A stretch of 64,000 nt of DNA from Sphingopyxis sp. OPL5. Its GTDB lineage: Bacteria > Pseudomonadota > Alphaproteobacteria > Sphingomonadales > Sphingomonadaceae. Under the pieces are notes generated by a model. That model searched no databases, was not told where the DNA came from, and was given only the letters and a program-made list of their open reading frames with translations. Shown one piece after another: positions 55,766 through 63,836 of the stretch (positions are counted from its first letter, which is position 1; every line of letters begins with the position of its first letter). A program made the translations under genes and the position numbers. The DNA lies in contig NZ_CP060725.1 of NCBI RefSeq assembly GCF_003797775.2, forward strand, positions 4,024,001-4,088,000. The letters are read 5' to 3'.

Positions 55766-57624
55766 GCCAGTGCCTCCTCGATGGCGGCTTCGATTTCGGC
55801 GATGGTGAAGGGCTGGCCCGACACCTTGTTCACCGGTTTCGCATCGACCAGATATTGATCGCGCAGCACGGTCTTCAATTGGCCGGTGTTCATTTCGGGC
55901 ACGATCACCTTGTCATAGCTTTTGAGCAGTTCGCCGAGGTTGGCGGGCAGCGGCCAGATGTGGCGGATGTGGATATGGCTGACGTCGGCGCCCTCGGCGC
56001 GCTTACGGCGCACGGCCTGATGGATCGGGCCGAAGGTCGAGCCCCAGCCGACGACCGCGAGCTTGCCGCCCTCGGCACCCAGTTCGACGACCTGATCGGG
56101 TACCTTGATGCCGTCGATCTTGTCCTTGCGGATGTCGGTCATCGCCTGATGGTTCGACGCCTCGTAGTTGATGTGGCCGGTGTCGAGTTCCTTCTCGATC
56201 CCGCCGATGCGGTGGAGCAGGCCGGGGGTGCCGGGCTTGACCCACGGGCGCTTGAGATTTTCGTCGCGGCCATAGGGTTTGAACCCGCCTTCGGGCACTT
56301 CGGTGAGGAATTCGACCGGGAACGCCTCGTAAGTCGTCAGGTCGGGGACCGCCCAGGGTTCGGCGGCATTGGCGATATAGCCGTCGGTGAGCAACATCAC
56401 CGGGGTCATATATTGGACCGCGATGCGCACCGCCTCGATCGCGCAGTCGAACGCGTCGCCGGGCGAGCGCGCGGCGATGACCGGCAGCGGCGCGTCGCCG
56501 TTGCGGCCGTAGACCGCCTGATAGAGGTCCGATTGCTCGGTCTTGGTCGGCAGGCCGGTCGACGGACCGCCGCGCTGCGAATTGACGATGACGAGCGGCA
56601 GTTCGGTCATGATCGCGAGGCCCATCGCCTCGCCCTTGAGCGCGATGCCGGGGCCCGACGAGCTGGTCACGCCGAGAGAACCGCCATAGCTGGCGCCGAT
56701 CGCCGAACAGATCGCCGCGATTTCGTCCTCGGCCTGGAAGGTCGTGACGTCATATTCCTTGAGCCGCGACAGGTGATGCAGGATCGCCGACGCAGGGGTG
56801 ATCGGATAGCCGCCGAAGAACATCGGCAGCTTCGCAAGCTGTGCGCCCGCGACGAGGCCGAGTGCAATGCCCTCCGCGCCGGTCAGGGTGCGATAGAGGC
56901 CCGGTGCGGCGGGCGCGGGGTCGACATGATGCTGTTTGAGCGGTCCGGCAAGCTCCGCAGTCTCGCCATAAGCGTGGCCGGCGTTCAGCGCCGCGACGTT
57001 GGCGGCGGCGAGATTCGGATCCTTGGCGAATTTTCCGTTGAGCCAGTCGATCAGAGGCTGGCGGTCGCGGTCGAACATCCAGAGCGCGAGCCCCAGCGTC
57101 CACATATTCTTGCAGCGCAGCGCGTCCTTGGTGCCAAGCCCAAATTGCTTGACCGCTTCCACCGTCAACTGACTGATGTTGAGCTTGAGCAGCTGCCATT
57201 TGGCGAGGCTGCCATCCTCGAGCGGGTTGGCGTCATATTTCGCCTTGGCGAGGTTGCGGTCGTTGAACTCACCCTCGTCGGCGATGATAAGCCCGCCCTG
57301 CTTGAGCGACGGCACATTGGTCTTGAGCGCCGCGGGGTTCATCGCGACGAGGACGTCGGGCGCGTCGCCCGCGGTATCGATCGCCGACGACCCGAAATTG
57401 ATCTGGAACGCCGACACGCCGAACAACGTGCCCTGCGGCGCGCGGATCTCGGCGGGGAAGTCGGGGAAGGTCGCGAAGTCGTTGCCCGCGAGCGCCGACG
57501 ACAGGGTGAACTGGCCACCCGTCAACTGCATCCCGTCGCCGCTATCGCCGGCAAATCGAACCACCACTGCATCGGAAAGGGGGGACTGCCGATTGTCGGC
57601 TCGGTCCTCTACCGCACTCGCCAT
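55762..57624 (-). CDS. korA: 2-oxoacid:ferredoxin oxidoreductase, fused gamma-alpha subunit
   Basis: 620 residues. The first 190 are the gamma domain (VVRFAGDSGDGMQLTGGQFT, GTLFGVSAFQINFGS), fused to the alpha domain (GYPITPASAILHHLSRLKE, FQAEDEIAAICSAIGASYGG, TSSSGPGIALKGEAMGLAIMTELPLVIVNSQRGGPSTGLPTKTEQSD), which binds CoA and part of TPP. The YPITP motif and QRGGPSTG are hallmarks of the 2-oxoglutarate type. It is the promoter-proximal gene of the run leading down to the photolyase and hydrolase genes. ATG 57624. Confidence 0.94.
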   Translation of the reverse strand: MASAVEDRADNRQSPLSDAVVVRFAGDSGDGMQLTGGQFTLSSALAGNDFATFPDFPAEIRAPQGTLFGVSAFQINFGSSAIDTAGDAPDVLVAMNPAALKTNVPSLKQGGLIIADEGEFNDRNLAKAKYDANPLEDGSLAKWQLLKLNISQLTVEAVKQFGLGTKDALRCKNMWTLGLALWMFDRDRQPLIDWLNGKFAKDPNLAAANVAALNAGHAYGETAELAGPLKQHHVDPAPAAPGLYRTLTGAEGIALGLVAGAQLAKLPMFFGGYPITPASAILHHLSRLKEYDVTTFQAEDEIAAICSAIGASYGGSLGVTSSSGPGIALKGEAMGLAIMTELPLVIVNSQRGGPSTGLPTKTEQSDLYQAVYGRNGDAPLPVIAARSPGDAFDCAIEAVRIAVQYMTPVMLLTDGYIANAAEPWAVPDLTTYEAFPVEFLTEVPEGGFKPYGRDENLKRPWVKPGTPGLLHRIGGIEKELDTGHINYEASNHQAMTDIRKDKIDGIKVPDQVVELGAEGGKLAVVGWGSTFGPIHQAVRRKRAEGADVSHIHIRHIWPLPANLGELLKSYDKVIVPEMNTGQLKTVLRDQYLVDAKPVNKVSGQPFTIAEIEAAIEEALA

Positions 57625-57822
57625 TTTCTATCTCTGCCTTTGAATTTTGCGAACCTGTGACATCGGCCTAGGCCCGTCGGCGCGATGCCGCAATTCAGAA
57701 AAAATTGTGCGCTGCAAAGCGAATGCGCGCCATAGGCGACGAGATCGGTTGCCAATTGCCATTGAATTATCGGCCGCGATGCCGAATAGCTGCGCCAACA
57801 ACATAAGCGAGGGACGAACAGG

Positions 57823-58770
57823 ATGACCGACGGCACCACCCACTACACGCGCCCCGATGTGGCGGCCTTTCTTGCCTTCCTGAATGCACAGGAAGGCCCG
57901 AAGATGGAGGAGATGCCGGCCGAGGGCGCTCGCGAAATGTTCCGGGTGATGACCCAGATGGCCGACAGCCCGCGCGGCGAGATCGCGAAGGTCGAAGACC
58001 GCAGCATCCCCGGCCCCGCCGGCGATATCGCGATCCGCCATTATGACAGCCGACCCGATCGCGAGACCGGTCCGGTGCTGGTCTTCTATCATGGCGGCGG
58101 CTGGGTGATCGGCGACCTCGACACGCACGACGGCTGGTGCGCCGAGGCGGCGCGCCAGCTCGACATGCCGGTGATCGCGGTCGATTATCGGCTTGCGCCC
58201 GAACATCCCTTTCCCGCCGCGCCCGAGGATTGCGAGGCGGCGACGCGCTGGGTCGCCGACAATATCCCTTGCACCGGGCTTGTGCTGGCGGGCGAAAGCG
58301 CGGGCGGCAATCTGACCATCGCGACCGCGCTGACGCTGCGCGACAAGCCGGCGTCGAAGCCGGTGATCGCGATTCACCCCATCTATCCCGCGGTGACCAC
58401 CCACGACGACTGGCAAAGCTACCGCGATTTCGGCGAGGGCCATTTGCTGACCCAGGGCAGCATGACCTGGTTCAGCGATCAATATGCCGCCGACCCCGCC
58501 GACTATCGCGCGTCGCCGCTCGATTTCCCGGCCGAGGGCCTGCCGCCGACGCTGCTGGTCACGGCAGGGCTCGATCCGCTGCGCGATCAGGGCCGCGCCT
58601 ATGCCGCCAAGCTGGTCGAGGCGGGGGTGACGACGGTTTACCGCGAGGGCGCGGGCACGATCCACGGCTATATCAACCTGTCGCAGGGCATTCCGAGCGC
58701 CAAGGACGACATCAAGGGCGCGCTGACCATGCTCAAGGCGATGGTCGCCGAAGCGACCGCGACGGCATGA
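57823..58770 (+). CDS. Alpha/beta hydrolase, HSL/acetyl-esterase (Aes) family
   Basis: 315 residues. The oxyanion motif VFYHGGGWVIGD and the nucleophile VLAGESAGGNLTI are those of the hormone-sensitive lipase family; TAGLDPLRDQGRAYA carries the Asp and GTIHGYINLS the His. Such enzymes cut short-chain esters. ATG 57823 has a GAGGGACGAACAGG leader. The stop overlaps the rppH start (ATGA), so the two genes are coupled. It diverges from korA across a 198-base gap. Confidence 0.92.
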   Translation: MTDGTTHYTRPDVAAFLAFLNAQEGPKMEEMPAEGAREMFRVMTQMADSPRGEIAKVEDRSIPGPAGDIAIRHYDSRPDRETGPVLVFYHGGGWVIGDLDTHDGWCAEAARQLDMPVIAVDYRLAPEHPFPAAPEDCEAATRWVADNIPCTGLVLAGESAGGNLTIATALTLRDKPASKPVIAIHPIYPAVTTHDDWQSYRDFGEGHLLTQGSMTWFSDQYAADPADYRASPLDFPAEGLPPTLLVTAGLDPLRDQGRAYAAKLVEAGVTTVYREGAGTIHGYINLSQGIPSAKDDIKGALTMLKAMVAEATATA

Positions 58771-59243
58771 TCGATCATAGCAGCCTGCCCTATCGCCCCT
58801 GCGCCGGGGTGATGCTGGCCAATCGCGACGGGCGGGTGTTCGTCGGGCAGCGGCTCGATACGACGAGCGAGGCCTGGCAGATGCCGCAGGGCGGGATCGA
58901 CCCCGGCGAGGACGCCGAGATGGCGGCGATCCGCGAACTCGGCGAGGAAACCGGGGTGCATGGCGGGCTGGTCGAGATCATCGCACGCAGCCGCGAGGAA
59001 TATTTCTATGACCTGCCCGACCATCTGATCGGCAAGATGTGGGGCGGCAAATATCGCGGCCAGCGCCAGCACTGGTTCCTGATGCGGTTCATGGGCGAGG
59101 ACAGCGACGTCAATATCGCGACCGAACATCAGGAGTTTCGCGCCTGGCGCTGGTCCGACCTGAACGAGATCGAGAAATTGATCGTGCCGTTCAAGCGCGC
59201 GCTTTACCGTTCGCTGGTCGAGGAGTTCGGGCCGCTGGTCTGA
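58767..59243 (+). CDS. rppH: RNA pyrophosphohydrolase (Nudix)
   Basis: 158 residues. YRPCAGVMLANRDGRVFVGQR opens the fold; the Nudix box is GGIDPGEDAEMAAIRELGEETGV (REx2EExGx), and KYRGQRQHWFLMRF, AWRWSDLNEIEKLIVPFKRALY complete the RppH/IalA pattern. It removes pyrophosphate from 5' triphosphate RNA to trigger decay. ATG 58767 overlaps the esterase stop, an odd pairing. The 3' end overlaps the convergent glycosylase gene by 40 bases. Confidence 0.93.
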   Translation: MIDHSSLPYRPCAGVMLANRDGRVFVGQRLDTTSEAWQMPQGGIDPGEDAEMAAIRELGEETGVHGGLVEIIARSREEYFYDLPDHLIGKMWGGKYRGQRQHWFLMRFMGEDSDVNIATEHQEFRAWRWSDLNEIEKLIVPFKRALYRSLVEEFGPLV

Positions 59244-59893
59244 TCGCGGAGCGCCAGCGCGGTGCGGAAGACATCGGCGAACATCGCCGCGGTTAGCCGC
59301 CCGGTGTTCGTGTTGTAGCGCGAGCAGTGATAGCTATCGACGAGGTGCCGACCATCGGGGAGTGCATGGACGGCGCTATGGGCGAAGGGATAGGCGGCGA
59401 AGCGGCCGCCGAATGACCGGACGACCGCGTCATGCGCGATCTTGCCCAGCGCGATGATCACGCGGACCTTGGGAAGCGCAGCCATTTGCGTTTCGAAAAA
59501 CGGGCGGCAGGCAGCGATTTCCTGCGGCGTCGGCTTGTTTTGCGGCGGCAGGCATTTGACGCTGTTGACGATGATCGCACCGTCGAGGGTCAGGCCGTCG
59601 TCGACGCGGGCATCGTAGCGGCCGCGGCTGAGGCCGAACTCGGCGAGCGTCGCGAACAAGAGGTCGCCGGCATAATCGCCGGTGAAGGGCCGTCCGGTGC
59701 GGTTGGCGCCGTGCTTGCCCGGGGCGAGGCCGGCGAGCACGAGCCAGGCGCCGGGATCGCCAAAGGCATGGACGGGGGCGTTCCACCAATCGGGATATTC
59801 GGCGCGGCACGCGGCCCGGAATGCCACCAGCCGCGGGCAGCGCGGACAGTCGCGCGGCGGTTCGGTGCCGGGCAAAGGGCTTACAATCTCCAC
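59204..59893 (-). CDS. Family 5 uracil-DNA glycosylase (UdgB)
   Basis: 229 residues. CPRCPRLVAFR near the N-terminus binds an iron-sulfur cluster with two later Cys (VKCLPPQNKPTPQEIAACRPFF); motif 1 is GLAPGKHGANRTGRPFTGDYAGDLLF and motif 2 SYHCSRYNTNTGRLT, as in UDGb, which removes uracil and some deaminated purines from DNA. GTG 59893 is chosen as start because the homology begins just after it; an ATG at 59935 would overlap folK. The 3' end overlaps rppH by 40 bases. Confidence 0.88.
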   Translation of the reverse strand: MEIVSPLPGTEPPRDCPRCPRLVAFRAACRAEYPDWWNAPVHAFGDPGAWLVLAGLAPGKHGANRTGRPFTGDYAGDLLFATLAEFGLSRGRYDARVDDGLTLDGAIIVNSVKCLPPQNKPTPQEIAACRPFFETQMAALPKVRVIIALGKIAHDAVVRSFGGRFAAYPFAHSAVHALPDGRHLVDSYHCSRYNTNTGRLTAAMFADVFRTALALRDQTSGPNSSTSER

Positions 59894-59916
59894 CCGCCTG
59901 CGATAGGCGCAAGCCC

Positions 59917-60450
59917 GTGAGCAACGCAACGCCATCCCGCGTCCCCTTGGCCCTCTATGCGATCGGCCTTGGCTCGAACCGCCGCCACGCGCGGTTCGGC
60001 GACCCGCGCGCGGTGCTGATGGCGGCGCTCACCGCACTCGAAAGCGACGACATCGAACCCGTCGATGCCAGCCCGATCATCGCCAGCGAGCCGATCGGCC
60101 CGTCGCGGCGCCGCTATGCCAATGCCGTCGCGCTTGTCGCCTCGCCGCTTTCCCCGTCCGAGATGCTGGGGCGACTGCAGGCGATCGAAGCCGCATTCGG
60201 CCGCCGCACCGGGCAACGCTGGAGCGCGCGAACCCTCGACCTCGACATATTGCTCTGGTCGGGCGGCACCTGGGCCGACCGCGATCTCACCATCCCGCAC
60301 CCCGCCATGGCGAGCCGCGCTTTCGTCCTCGGCCCGCTGCGCGCGATCGCGCCCGACTGGCAGCACCCGCTGCTCGGCCGCAGCGTCCGCCAGCTCGCGG
60401 CGAAACTGGTGCGGGCAAAGCCGGTTGACCGGAACGCATCGGCGCACTAG
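59917..60450 (+). CDS. folK: 2-amino-4-hydroxy-6-hydroxymethyldihydropteridine diphosphokinase
   Basis: 177-residue HPPK of folate synthesis, transferring pyrophosphate from ATP to the pterin. AIGLGSNRRHARFGDPRAVL, RRYANAVALVASPLSPSEMLGRLQAIEAAFGR, WSARTLDLDILLW and LTIPHPAMASRAFVLGPLRAIAPDW are all family motifs; RTLDLDIL holds the Mg-binding aspartates. The start is GTG 59917. Only 23 bases separate it from the divergent glycosylase start, so promoters must overlap coding DNA. Confidence 0.93.
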   Translation: MSNATPSRVPLALYAIGLGSNRRHARFGDPRAVLMAALTALESDDIEPVDASPIIASEPIGPSRRRYANAVALVASPLSPSEMLGRLQAIEAAFGRRTGQRWSARTLDLDILLWSGGTWADRDLTIPHPAMASRAFVLGPLRAIAPDWQHPLLGRSVRQLAAKLVRAKPVDRNASAH

Positions 60451-60494
60451 GGCGACGGCTCACTTCGCGGGCGACCTTTTCGAGGCACCGCGAT

Positions 60495-60570
60495 GGGCCC
60501 TTAGCTCAGTCGGTAGAGCAACTGACTTTTAATCAGTAGGTCGCTGGTTCGAACCCAGCAGGGCTCACCA
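60495..60570 (+). tRNA. tRNA-Lys (anticodon TTT)
   Basis: 76-base cloverleaf with encoded CCA. Acceptor GGGCCCT pairs with AGGGCTC (one G-T); D arm GCTC/GAGC; anticodon stem ACTGA/TCAGT around CTTTTAA; T arm GCTGG-TTCGAAC-CCAGC. Forty-four bases after folK, same strand. A second copy of its 3' end lies at 60634-60662. Confidence 0.97.
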
Positions 60571-60633
60571 CCTCCAGTCTCGCCCTGCGAACCAGCGAGT
60601 CACCCGCGGCCCGATCGCCAAGTAGATCGGGCG

Positions 60634-60662
60634 TGGTTCGAACCCAGCAAGGCTCACCATCT
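60634..60662 (+). other. Duplicate of the tRNA-Lys 3' end (att-like remnant)
   Basis: Twenty-nine bases matching 60545-60573 at 27 positions, covering the T loop, the 3' T stem, the 3' acceptor strand, CCA and three flanking bases. The upstream T-stem strand is not conserved, so this is no working tRNA. It is preceded by a perfect 8-bp hairpin at 60609-60632 (GCCCGATC / GATCGGGC). Such duplicates mark sites where integrative elements entered at a tRNA; here only about 60 bases remain between the copies. Confidence 0.7.
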
Positions 60663-60739
60663 CCCCCAACGGCTTCCGATTGCGCTTTCGGGCGTGTCAC
60701 CCTATGCAGCCAGCTGAAAGCGGGGAGTTTATTCGGTCG

Positions 60740-62470
60740 ATGGTTCGGTTGCGGTTATCCAAGAATTCCGAACTGGCCGATGCCCTTCGCTCGCTCCGCG
60801 GACCGTTGATGGTCGTCGGCGGGCTCAGCGCCTTCATCAACGTCCTCGCGCTCGCCAGCTCAATCTTCCTGATGATGGTCTATGACCGGGTGCTGCCGAG
60901 CGGCAGCGGGGCGACGCTGTTCGGGCTGTTCGTCCTGTTCGGCCTCGCCTTCGTCTTTCATGGCGTGCTCGACGTATCGCGCGCGCAGATGCTCGTCGAT
61001 ATCGGGCGGGCGTTCGGCGACAAGCTGTCGCCGCGGATCGAGCAGTTGCAGTGGCAGTTCGCCATCGCCCCGCCGCCGGGCAGGCCGCGCCCGACGCAGG
61101 ACCTCGACCATATTCGTGGTTTCATGTCGGGTTCGGGACCCGCCGCCTTCATCGACCTGCCGTGGGTGATCTTCTTTCTCGCGGTCCTGTTCCTGCTGCA
61201 TCCGTGGCTGGGTGTCGCGACGCTGGCCGGCATCATCGTGCTCGCGCTGCTGACCTGGCACACCGAGCGGTCGATCGCGAAGAACATGACCCTGCTCGAA
61301 CCGCTGCGCTATACGCGCGGGCAGGATCAGGAAATGAGCTTCCAGAACGCTGCGACGCTGAAGGGGCTGGGCATGACCGGAACCCTCTCGTCGCGGCTGC
61401 GGCAGAGCGACGGCGCCTATCAGGATGAAAGCAACCGCATCAGCCGGATCGTCGCCCGCGCGGGCGGAACCGGACGCATCTTTCGCATCTTCCTGCAATC
61501 GGCGGTGCTCAGCGTCGGCGCGCTGCTGGTGATCGACGGCAAGGCGTCGGGCGGAATCATCTTCGCCAGCTCGATCCTCGCCGGCCGCGCGCTGGCGCCG
61601 ATCGATCAGGCGATCGCGCAGTGGCGCGGCTTCGTCGCGGCCCGGCAAAGCTGGACCCGGCTCGACGAGATGCTCGGCAAACATGCCGAAGAGACCGCAA
61701 AGCCCGTTCGCCTGCCGCGGCCGACGAAACAGTTGCAGGTCGACCGGCTCACCCTCGTTCCCGCCGGCAGCGACCGGATCGCGATCGCCGACGTCAGTTT
61801 CGACGCGCAGGCAGGCGACGTCATCGGGGTGATCGGCCCGAGCGGATCGGGAAAATCTTCGCTGCTGCGCGGCCTTGCCGGGATATGGCCGCCGGTGCGC
61901 GGCGGCATCCGGCTCGACGGCGCGATGCTCGACCAGTGGGAGGGCGACGAACTCGGCAGCTATCTGGGTTATTTGCCGCAGGAAGTCGGGCTTTTGTCGG
62001 GCAGCGTCGCGGCGAATATCGGCCGCTTCTTGCCGACGGCGGGGTCGGACCAGATTTTGGCGGCGGCGCAGCAGGCCGGGGTCCACGACCTGGTGGTCTC
62101 GCTGCCCGGCGGGTATGAAACCGAAATCGGGTCGGGCGGGCATAATCTGTCGGCCGGCCAGCGCCAGCGTATAGCCCTCGCCCGTGCGCTCTATGGCGAT
62201 CCGTTCCTGCTTTTGCTCGACGAGCCCAATTCCAACCTCGATCCCGAGGGCGAGGCGGCGCTGGCGGGAGCGATCAAGCGCGCGCAGGGTCGTGGTGCGA
62301 TCACCTTGCTGGTCACCCATCAGACGCGCATTTTGAGTTCGACCAACAAGCTGCTGGTGCTTCGCGACGGCAAGGTCGCAGCATGGGGACCGCGTGACAA
62401 GGTGTTGGCGGCGCTCGCGCAGGGCGCGAAACAGGCGCCGCGCGACGGCGGCCTGAAGGCCGTGAATTAG
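60740..62470 (+). CDS. Type I secretion system permease/ATPase (PrtD/RsaD type)
   Basis: 576 residues from ATG 60740 (ATG 60704 or TTG 60680 would lengthen it). The N-terminal membrane domain has about six helices (VVGGLSAFINVLALASSIFLMMVYDRVLPSGS is typical of PrtD-like ABC exporters). The ATPase has Walker A GPSGSGKSSLLRGLAG, Q-loop YLPQEVGLL, signature LSAGQRQRIALARAL, Walker B FLLLLDEPNSNLD and the H-loop VTHQ. It drives export of proteins with C-terminal signals through a tripartite channel. The HlyD adaptor gene follows by 6 bases; no RTX substrate or TolC gene is in the window. Confidence 0.92.
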   Translation: MVRLRLSKNSELADALRSLRGPLMVVGGLSAFINVLALASSIFLMMVYDRVLPSGSGATLFGLFVLFGLAFVFHGVLDVSRAQMLVDIGRAFGDKLSPRIEQLQWQFAIAPPPGRPRPTQDLDHIRGFMSGSGPAAFIDLPWVIFFLAVLFLLHPWLGVATLAGIIVLALLTWHTERSIAKNMTLLEPLRYTRGQDQEMSFQNAATLKGLGMTGTLSSRLRQSDGAYQDESNRISRIVARAGGTGRIFRIFLQSAVLSVGALLVIDGKASGGIIFASSILAGRALAPIDQAIAQWRGFVAARQSWTRLDEMLGKHAEETAKPVRLPRPTKQLQVDRLTLVPAGSDRIAIADVSFDAQAGDVIGVIGPSGSGKSSLLRGLAGIWPPVRGGIRLDGAMLDQWEGDELGSYLGYLPQEVGLLSGSVAANIGRFLPTAGSDQILAAAQQAGVHDLVVSLPGGYETEIGSGGHNLSAGQRQRIALARALYGDPFLLLLDEPNSNLDPEGEAALAGAIKRAQGRGAITLLVTHQTRILSSTNKLLVLRDGKVAAWGPRDKVLAALAQGAKQAPRDGGLKAVN

Positions 62471-62476
62471 GCCGCT

Positions 62477-63826
62477 ATGACCGACGCTCAGGACCAGCCA
62501 ACGGGGACTCCCGCTGCCGCAGCAGTGAGCGTTTCGTCGCCCGACATTGCCGCCGCGCTTGCGACGCGGATGCGGCGCGCGCTGTGGTTGATGGCGGGGA
62601 TCATCGCCGTGCTGCTGGCCATCTCAACGATCGTGCAGATCGACGGCGCGGTCGTCGGCAGCGGCGCGCTGTCGGCTGAATCGCGGGTGAAGACGATCGC
62701 GCATCCCACCGGCGGCATCCTGTCGCGCCTGCTCGTTCGGGACGGCGATCGGGTGCGCGAGAATGACATCGTGATGGAATTCGCGACCGACGTGTCGGGA
62801 CCGAGTTCCGAACTCAGCAACCAGTCGCTGGACCAGTTGCTCGCGCGGCAGGCGCGGCTCGATGCCGAACGATCGGGCCGTTCGCAGATGCGCTGGCCCG
62901 CAGGATATCCGCCGCCCGCCGATGACGAGGCCCGCGCCGCGCTGGCGCAGGAACTGCGATTGTTGCAACTGCGCCAGAGCGAGATGACCGGCAACCGCCG
63001 GCTGCTCGACGAGCGGATTTCGCAGTTCAACGAGCTCAATCAAAGCTATCGCGTCCAGATCAGTTCGGCGCGGCGACAGCTCGAAATCATCCAGCCCGAG
63101 CTGGCCGGTCTGCGGCAGCTATATGAAAAGCGGCTGGTCACGGTGAACCGGCTCAACCAGCTCGAACGCCAGGCGGTCGAACTCGAAGGGTCGATCGGCG
63201 CGCTCGAGGCGAATATCGCGCAGACCAACGCGCGCATTTCCGAAGTCCGTGAGCAAAAACTCACCATCGAACAATCGCGCCGCGCCGAAGCCGGCGCCGA
63301 ACTGGCCCAGGTCGACGCCGCGATCGCCGACCAGCGCATCCGTATTGCCGACGCCGACGACCGCTTTTCACGCTCCGTCGTACGGGCTCCGGCGGCGGGG
63401 GTGATCGAAAAGCTGGCCTTTACAACGATCGGAAGCGCGGTTCCCGGCGGCACCCCGATCGCGCAGATCGTGCCCGACAAGGATGCCCTGATCGTCGAAG
63501 CAAGCGTGCGGCCTTCCGATATCGACCAGTTGAAGGTCGGACAGCCGGCACGGATCATGTTCCCGACGCTCGAACAGAATGTCACGCCCGAACTTGCCGG
63601 CAAGCTCATCTATCTTGCCGCCGATGCCACCGACGACGGCCGGGGTGGCCCGCCCTTTTTCCGCATTCGCGTCGAACTGCCGGTCACGACCCGCAACATG
63701 CCGATCCATACCCAGCTTCGCGCGGGATTGCCGGCGGAGGTGTTCCTGCGCACCGGCAGCCGGTCGCTGATGTCCTATCTGCTGAAACCGCTGCTCGACC
63801 AGATCAACCACGCTTTTCGGCAGTGA
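62477..63826 (+). CDS. Type I secretion periplasmic adaptor, HlyD family
   Basis: 449 residues. One membrane helix near 37-54 (LWLMAGIIAVLLAISTIV), then the barrel-sandwich start (GSGALSAESRVKTIAHPTGGILSRLLVRDGDRV), a long coiled coil (about 145-290, with repeated LEGSIGALEANIAQTNARIS-type heptads), and the C-terminal VRAPAAGVIEKLAFTTIGSAV, PDKDALIVEASVRPSDIDQLKVGQPARI, ending FLRTGSRSLMSYLLKPLLDQ. This is the membrane-fusion protein linking the ABC exporter to an outer-membrane TolC-type channel. Confidence 0.93.
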   Translation: MTDAQDQPTGTPAAAAVSVSSPDIAAALATRMRRALWLMAGIIAVLLAISTIVQIDGAVVGSGALSAESRVKTIAHPTGGILSRLLVRDGDRVRENDIVMEFATDVSGPSSELSNQSLDQLLARQARLDAERSGRSQMRWPAGYPPPADDEARAALAQELRLLQLRQSEMTGNRRLLDERISQFNELNQSYRVQISSARRQLEIIQPELAGLRQLYEKRLVTVNRLNQLERQAVELEGSIGALEANIAQTNARISEVREQKLTIEQSRRAEAGAELAQVDAAIADQRIRIADADDRFSRSVVRAPAAGVIEKLAFTTIGSAVPGGTPIAQIVPDKDALIVEASVRPSDIDQLKVGQPARIMFPTLEQNVTPELAGKLIYLAADATDDGRGGPPFFRIRVELPVTTRNMPIHTQLRAGLPAEVFLRTGSRSLMSYLLKPLLDQINHAFRQ

Positions 63827-63836
63827 CACCCGCCGG

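Noticed and set aside
60609..60659. Second tRNA gene after tRNA-Lys
   Set aside because: Only the T loop to CCA part matches; the T stem is unpaired at two of five positions and there is no D arm or 5' acceptor strand.
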